A program made the translations under genes and the position numbers. This document shows, in pieces, positions 48,441-64,000 of a stretch of 64,000 bases of DNA (positions are counted from its first letter, which is position 1; the number at the start of each line of letters is the position of its first letter). Below the pieces are notes generated by a model that did no database searches, was not told the origin of the DNA, and saw nothing but the letters and a program-made list of their open reading frames with translations. The stretch covers positions 16,799,501-16,863,500 of the forward strand of contig NC_090787.1 in the NCBI RefSeq assembly GCF_040054535.1, in the 5' to 3' direction. The stretch is from Antennarius striatus. Its lineage: Eukaryota; Chordata; Actinopteri; Lophiiformes; Antennariidae.

Positions 48441-48703
48441 CTCAATTTTCCATCCATCCATGTTCTTGTAGATGAGACGATCGTATTCAGTCACTTATCC
48501 GCTTTGCTGATCATGGGTCTGCTGAAGCTTATCCCAGCTGGCTACAGGCGAGAGGTGTGGTACATCCTGGATACGACGCCATCTCATCGTGGGGCAACAT
48601 GAGAGACAAACAACTACTCATGCTCTCACTCACATCTAAGCTGCATGTTTTTGGAGGTGGAAGGAAGCTGAAGAACCCGAAGAGAACCCACACAGAAAAA
48701 AGG
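48441..48703. repeat. common fish repeat, copy 2
   Basis: CCATCCATCCATG leads into CACTTATCCGCTTTGCTGATC, CTGAAGCTTATCCCAGCTGG, CAGGCGAGAGGTGTGGTACA, and finally GCATGTTTTTGGAGG with AGAACCCACACAG. It shares the central block with the repeat at 17384-17490 and is the longest copy in the window. No coding sequence. Confidence 0.75.
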
Positions 48704-50639
48704 AGACAAAAAAAGGCTGAAAAACTGTGACTTTTTTCTTTTAGTTACATCCAAATGTTTGGATTATCTGAGCAGCAGCTTAACAAAGACGACTCTAACA
48801 TGATGATACTGTTCATGCATCCTCACTAAGGGGTGTTACGTAGATCAGCCAAGACGTCAATTTAGACACCTTACAGTAGACCCTAATTAGACAGACGCAA
48901 TGCATACATTACCTAAAGCTAGCTGATGATGTCATGCTGCTTTGAAAGTAACACTTAAATACTACAGAATGGAGTTCCACATTCACACAGTAGACTTCAA
49001 AAGTTACCACTCCCATTATATACGGTACATGTTGGGGGTGAAAAGTAAAAAAAAGAAGGTGTTTTTAAGTCTCTTGCAGCACTTTTTCACGTTTGTGTTT
49101 TGATGATAGGGCTGAGTGTTTGGGTTCAGTGCTAAGGAGGGATGCAATTTTTTTTTTAAAGGATGTTTATTTTTTTAAATCCTATTTTTAAATAATTATT
49201 TAAAGGATAAGATCTTTGTTTAAATATTGTATGTCAGTAAGCGGCACATTAGCAGTATAGATAACAAAGTGGGAGATGCCCATTCAACCTAATGAACGGT
49301 CTGATAAATCTGGTCTTTGTTATGTTGCATTGGTTTATTTGCTACTCAAGCACATTTAACAAACAGTAATAATTATGAATTAATAGGAACTAATTAATGA
49401 TATAATGAACTTTAGTTTCATTAACATTGATGCAGTATAACATTATGCTCCAACTTGTAACAGATCCCTCCTCAAACATCTTCTCTGAGGATGAGTCTTT
49501 GGGTCGGGCCTGGTTTGAATGGTTGGTTATCAAAATTCAGCTCAATCAGCTCAAATTATTTTTTGAATTCTTAACTTATCTTCATTTCCTTAGAAATAAA
49601 AGGATGAGATGTTAACACTCTTGGTAGATGAGCTAGATTGCTTGAATGTTCTCCCAAATAATTCTAGGAAATAGTTGTCCTCACAGCAGCACCAGAAGAT
49701 GTTGCTTGGTCACTGTTGTGTCATTACTAGATAATATCATTTGAATGGTAGATAACAGCTTCCAGTCGTCTCTGACCAAATAAAATTGTTAAACTACAAT
49801 ATTTTGACAAAAGTCATTCTATTCTCACCACATAGCCAATTTTTTGCTAAATAAAACCACAGTTACTTCACAACGGGAATGGGAAACCATTCTTACACTC
49901 AACCAATCATCACTGCTATGACATCTGTGACCACAGATCGAGTCGATGGGACAGGATCGGGGGGGGGGGGGGCGATGATACCTTGACAATGCATTATGTG
50001 TGCGATTCCCACCTTACCAAGAAGGATTCTGGGAGTTCCTTACCTTCTGAGGGTTTGCAGCAGCTCTAAAAGATTCAAACATAAACCAGCTTTAAATACG
50101 TTCACACACACACACACGCATCGAAAGAAACAGAACATTTTCTACAAAGAACACGGACCCAGGTCTGATTGTAGCGTATGATGACTTCCTATCTGGAGAA
50201 CATGCCCTACCTACACACCGAGCGGCGCACCTGCTGCCATCACACCGCTCTCAGCAGCTAACACCACACGAGTGAGATCACACACAACCTTGACTCACGA
50301 GCAACGAACACACAACCGACTCCGGCGTCTCTTTGATGTGCGTTATCAAAGACCTCTCTCCTCCTCTCCTCCCTGGACCAAAGGCTACTATTGTTTTTGT
50401 TGTTGTTATTGATATTGTTTTCCACCTTTTAAACACAAAGCAGTCTGACCATGACTCTGATGCTAATGTGGAGGTGGAGAGGGTGTTTTAATGAGCTGCA
50501 GAGTACATCAGAGGAGCTCAGGGGGGGCCAGAGAGAGGGAATAGGTAACGCCGAACATCAAAACACTGCTGCACTCCTGCATTTCACCAGCCGTGACCTT
50601 TCAGTGCGGCTCCGGCTAGAGGACATAACAAGAAAATTG
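48704..50639. other. non-coding interval
   Basis: No gene is recognised. A run of about 12 G lies at 49960-49972 and a short CA run near 50104-50117. Confidence 0.4.
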
Positions 50640-50698
50640 TGTGTGTGTGTGTGTGTGTGCGTGCGTTCGTGCGTGCGTTCGTGCGTGCGCGTGTGTGC
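50640..50698. repeat. (TG)n grading into (GTGC)n-like repeat
   Basis: Pure TG is followed by GCGTGCGTTCGT-type units and then TG again. Confidence 0.9.
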
Positions 50699-59967
<9,269 letters not shown>

Positions 59968-60018
59968 CCCATCCATCCATCCATCCGGGTGAGAGGCGGG
60001 GTACACCTTGGACAAATC
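59968..60018. repeat. common fish repeat, copy 3 (fragment)
   Basis: (CCAT)n is followed by CCGGGTGAGAGGCGGGGTAC and ACCTTGGACA, a short piece of the family seen at 17384-17490 and 48441-48703. Confidence 0.75.
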
Positions 60019-61063
60019 GAGTTAAAATTACTTCTTGTTTCATGACAAGGCAGCATTGTTGGGCCTTTGGTAATTTTCTATCGCAAACATGTTGTGACAT
60101 TACTTATCAAATTTCAAGTTGATTGAAAGAATCCTCAGGAGGAGATCATTAAAGTCTAACACTTGCACATAGCAGAAAATTAAGAAAAAAAGGGGGGACT
60201 TCCTGTTGTGTTTAGATGATGGTTCCAGTTGTTTTCTAAAGATCCTGATATGAATGTATCAAATTTCTTACCTCTGGGTGGTGCTGCTGTGGCCAGAGCT
60301 GCTTTTTTGATATTTTATAGCTGGCATTCTGGAACCAATTTACCATAACCAATCCTTTAACCCAAACAAGGCTGTTAGTCCTACCATCTTTTATGTGCGT
60401 GTCAGTTTTGATAAGCATCTTATCTTCCTCGGCTCCTCAACACCAGCTCCTGTTTGGTGACACCAGCTCTCACTGTCACTGGTTTAAAACATACAATATT
60501 TACAATGATGCTTTACCAAGGCTTTAATGACCAAATTTGAAATCAATGTGGTGAACGGCTTGATAATAACACCTCAAATTCTACAGGATTTCACTTCCTA
60601 TTTCATGAAACATCAATATTTGATGCAGCCCCTTTTTATTTATTTAGGTTATTTTTTCAGACATATCATTACAGTCTTCACGGCCTTTATCGCTTTTGTA
60701 ACATCGACAACATCCAAAAAACAGATGTAACTTATAAATGTAACTAAACGTAACTCAATGTAATGTAAAATAAATGTAACTACTCCTGTTAAATAACTCA
60801 GAATTTATTATCTATTCAAGTTTCAAAAATTACAGTTGCACAGAAAAAGTATGTTTGTTTATTATGTTGTTATGACATAAATCCTTTTAATTTGTCAGGT
60901 TATAAAACCCACAGAACTCCATCAATCAAGGATCAAATTATCCAAAGAATTAAAAAAATAAAGAAATTAACTTCACTTTTTGTTTAAGTTAAAATAGGCT
61001 GAATTACTACTTTGTGTGAACTCTATAATGGGCATTGTGAAGAATCCTTACGGCTGTATACCT
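60019..61063. other. non-coding interval
   Basis: No feature is recognised. Confidence 0.4.
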
Positions 61064-61120
61064 CTTGCCTCGGTCATATGACTATCACCTTTAAGAAAGT
61101 AGTCATGTGACCGAGGCAAG
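61064..61120. repeat. hairpin with 21-bp arms and 15-base loop
   Basis: CTTGCCTCGGTCATATGACT plus A (61064-61084) pairs with 61100-61120, with one position that would be a G-U pair in RNA. Each arm contains an E-box-like core (CATATG and CATGTG). Confidence 0.85.
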
Positions 61121-62734
61121 CATCTTGACAGGCATCAAGAGTGACTCATAGACAGATGTGGAGGAGAGAATATAATAATTTTTCAAAACAAAAGATCGTT
61201 CAGAATCTGATAATAAATAAAATAGAAATAATGTAAGTTCTGTATTCTTTCTGTGCAGCCCGGTACTGAGTGATCTAACGGCCGGGTGCCAACTTGTTCA
61301 CTTTGTATTTTAAGGCAGAAGTTGCACAAAATACATTATATGGGAGGCTTAGACCACGTCACAAGTAGCCCCAGAGAGGTTGTGAATTTTTTCACAAAGT
61401 TTCATGAGTTTTTGACTATATTTATACCCCTAAAGGTAATACAGTATGGAAAATAATAATCATGCATTGTAGAATAGCACTGACTAGTGCTTGGGCCCTG
61501 ACAAAAATATATGTTGTATGTACAACAGACTTGGGATATTAAGCTGAGCCAGATAGCTCAGTGAATATAAGTATGATGGGTCTGTAGACCTTAACACTAC
61601 CTGTGCTTAAAACCTTTTTGACAGGTCCACTCTTTTCCATGTTCTTTTATATATGTATGTTTTTTCCAGCACTCCCATATTGAAACTATGACACGGAACT
61701 GAATATTTATCATTTAATGTAATTTCTTAAGCTCTATAATATTGCGCAGAATTTTCTCTGGAAATCTGTGACATTTAAACTTCTTTTTGTTTTTAAATAT
61801 GTGCACATTTAAATTGTTAGTATGCAAATCTTGAGCATCAGGGCATAAGTCATCACCAGTGTGTGCGCTTGTGGCTCCCAGAAAATGGTATCTGTGATTA
61901 TTCATATCATTCAGAGGAGTGATTAAATATTCCTCATACCCTCAGAGCAGGGAAACAAATGAACCACGTCCACATCCTAACTGGAGCTGACAGTTCTTTT
62001 AAATAATGTTTATTTATCAATGGTAACATTTACCAGGCTCCACGCCGTCCCTCTGGCATCCAGAGGCATCTCTGACTTTCGTTGCCTGAAGCCTGACAGC
62101 TTCTCCTCAGCTGGCATTTCCTTTTAACTTGCTGAAACTTTGCAGAACTTTGCAGAGTGTTGATCAAGGCTTTTTTTTTTTCTTCTTTTTTCGATTCCTC
62201 CTCACATTTGAACAAGAAATAGAAGGACAGAATGTGACAGGAAGGACAGAGACGGAGTAAAGCTATTACATATGAGCATCAGGAAAGAAAAAAAAAAAGA
62301 GGGAATTATTTAACAGATGTGTCAAAAGTGTTTTCCTTTTTTCATGATTTTTCATGTAAAGAACCTCTTTTGCTTTCCCAAACTTAAATCATCTCAACGT
62401 TGAATAACCGAACAGCTGCTCTTTGGCAGATTAAAAGACGTGGTTTATACAGAAGTAATGGAAGTACTATAAGGGCAATCTCAATTGCAATTCAAACATA
62501 GGAATTCATAAATGAATATATGAACATGTTCATTTATCATCTGCATACCGATACATTATTCACCATTTTCTTCTTCTCTGACATCCAAACTTGGGATATC
62601 ATTATACTTCAATTAATACTAAGTTTACTCTTACCATTGCAAAATGGAACACCGCGATTTCTGCATAAGATTTTGCTTTCAAGAAATGTCAGACCTACTT
62701 GGGGTCAAAGGTATAATTTTGCACGTTAAACCAG
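61121..62734. other. non-coding interval
   Basis: No gene is recognised. An octamer ATGCAAAT lies at 61822-61829. 62030-62180 is less AT-rich and could be conserved non-coding DNA. Confidence 0.4.
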
Positions 62735-62902
62735 TATATAAGCACAGCGACAGCCAGGATGAGGATATACGTGAAGAATTTTAGTTGCAGCGGTGAAGAA
62801 AAAGGATTGTAACATTACTCCTGCTGGCTTTCGTTTGAAACTTCAGACGAGGAAAAAAAACTGTCTTCAATGCTTCTGCAAAAATGCAAAGGAATTAAGC
62901 AG
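62735..62902 (+). promoter_or_regulatory. possible TATA promoter with first exon
   Basis: TATATAAG at 62735-62742 is followed about 160 bases later by a donor-like AAGCAG|GTAATG (62902/62903). A short ATG frame (MLLQKCKGIKQ) opens at 62870 and reads into the donor. Upstream, GGGGTCAAAGGT (about 62700-62711) resembles a nuclear receptor DR1 site. No downstream exon is identified. Confidence 0.25.
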
Positions 62903-64000
62903 GTAATGAAGTTTTTCCAGAATGATTGTTTAGTTGTAGTTTTTAACGTGATTTTCAGTGGCAGCTTTTTTGATGAGGTTTATGGACTTTTCTTAATAAT
63001 TGCATTTAACAGTGTTTTCAATTGTAAATGTCATTTTGTAGCTTTACCTCCCTTTTCCTCTTGTTTCTTTTCTTTTTGTTTATCAAGTGTTGTTCCAACA
63101 AGATTTCATGTTGAGTTTTTTTATCGCTGTTTGTCACAATTGTGTCTAGACCTCAGGAGGAGAAGGCATGTTGTATTAACTTTAACAAGTCGTTACCTAC
63201 ATTAACGTGAGATGTGACGCTAATGTCTGAGCAGGTAGTTCATGTGTTAATAATGGGCTTGTGCTTGCTTTGCTGTGATTTCAATACATAATACATCATT
63301 TTCATAAATGGGAAGGGGCTGTGTATGAGGCAACACTTATGAATACACATGAAGAGAGGAACAAAGAGAGTAAAAGTTATTTAAATTATTAGATTAGAAT
63401 TGTATATTTTTTCTATTAAATATGTTAAGCAGTGCTTGTGTCTGATTATTTAGTTGAACTACACACGCTGACATGTTTAAAACTAACAGATATGACAGTG
63501 CCCTATTGCAAAATGGCATTAATATACATGTGGAACATTAAAACAGGCTGAGGGATTGTGGTTCAGCAGAATGGAACAATGAATGTTTTATTGCACTGTT
63601 GAGACGCGCTGGTTCGAGAGTCAGATACTATGGTAATGAAAAAAACACTGTTGAAAGATTTTGTTACCTTGAGAATTCAAAAAATTATATAAGAAATTCT
63701 TTGAGTTGGAACTGTTCAGTTCTATGACTTAATGACTTGTGTTGGAGCAAAAAAGCGAGACCAAAAAGTACGAAAAATGAATCCATAAAAGTGAAGAATG
63801 TACAAAGCTTCACTAATGCTAATAAATCCTTTTTTAGATTCATAGTGGGAATACGCTAAGAAATTGATGTTTTACTTAAAAATGTATATATTTATAATTT
63901 CGTCACTAGTAAACATTTATTTTTCTGAGAAATTCCCCATTTCAACAGCATTGATGATGTGTGTTTTTAAGTTCGTGAAGTAAGAAAAGGTGTTATAAAA
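62903..64000. other. non-coding interval to the window edge
   Basis: AT-rich DNA with no recognisable gene or repeat family. Confidence 0.4.

Noticed and set aside
63605-63625. GGTTCGAGAGTC as a tRNA B box
   Set aside because: It departs from the GGTTCGANNCC consensus, and no A box or cloverleaf could be built around it.

Overview
The window is vertebrate nuclear DNA, almost certainly from a ray-finned (teleost) fish. It carries intron-containing genes with vertebrate splice sites, long CA/GT and GATA-type microsatellites, fish-type RTE retrotransposons and hAT/pogo-like DNA transposons. Four protein-coding genes are recognisable: fhl2 (+, 22.9-24.6 kb), the ashwin gene, human C2orf49 (-, 26.2-28.1 kb), gpr45 (-, 33.9-35.1 kb) and pou3f3 (-, 42.1-43.3 kb). 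As I recall the human 2q12 block, it reads POU3F3, MRPS9, GPR45, TGFBRAP1, C2orf49, FHL2, NCK2. Order and relative orientation here match that block, but I find no mrps9 or tgfbrap1.

Layout. 1-9.8 kb is repeat-rich non-coding DNA with a 5'-truncated RTE element (1.8-2.9 kb) and a palindrome-bearing interspersed repeat. A GC-richer stretch at 9.8-10.1 kb ends in a minus-strand splice donor and could be the 5' non-coding exon of nck2. 11-12.1 kb is a stack of simple repeats around a dead restriction-endonuclease-type LINE. 12.1-20 kb is non-coding with fish repeats at 17.3-18.3 kb. A possible fhl2 leader exon sits at 20.4-20.6 kb. fhl2 and ashwin converge tail to tail across 1.6 kb. 29.3-32.1 kb is a nested transposon stack: a hAT-like element with an 8-bp target duplication is interrupted by a pogo-like element with TA ends, and another hAT-like element follows. 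gpr45 and pou3f3 follow, both single-exon in their coding parts. From 44 kb to the end I see no recognisable protein-coding gene. That stretch holds long microsatellites and fish repeats, and it is where distal regulatory DNA for pou3f3 could lie.

The genes do not form one pathway. They are a conserved syntenic block: a LIM-only cofactor (Fhl2), a nuclear factor of the ashwin family, an orphan class A receptor (Gpr45) and a neural POU transcription factor (Pou3f3). I found no tRNA, rRNA, CRISPR or prokaryote-type system. The most useful leads are the nested transposon stack, the palindromic repeats, an unidentified exon-like open frame at 38.6-38.8 kb, the candidate leader exons and the gpr45 upstream ORFs.
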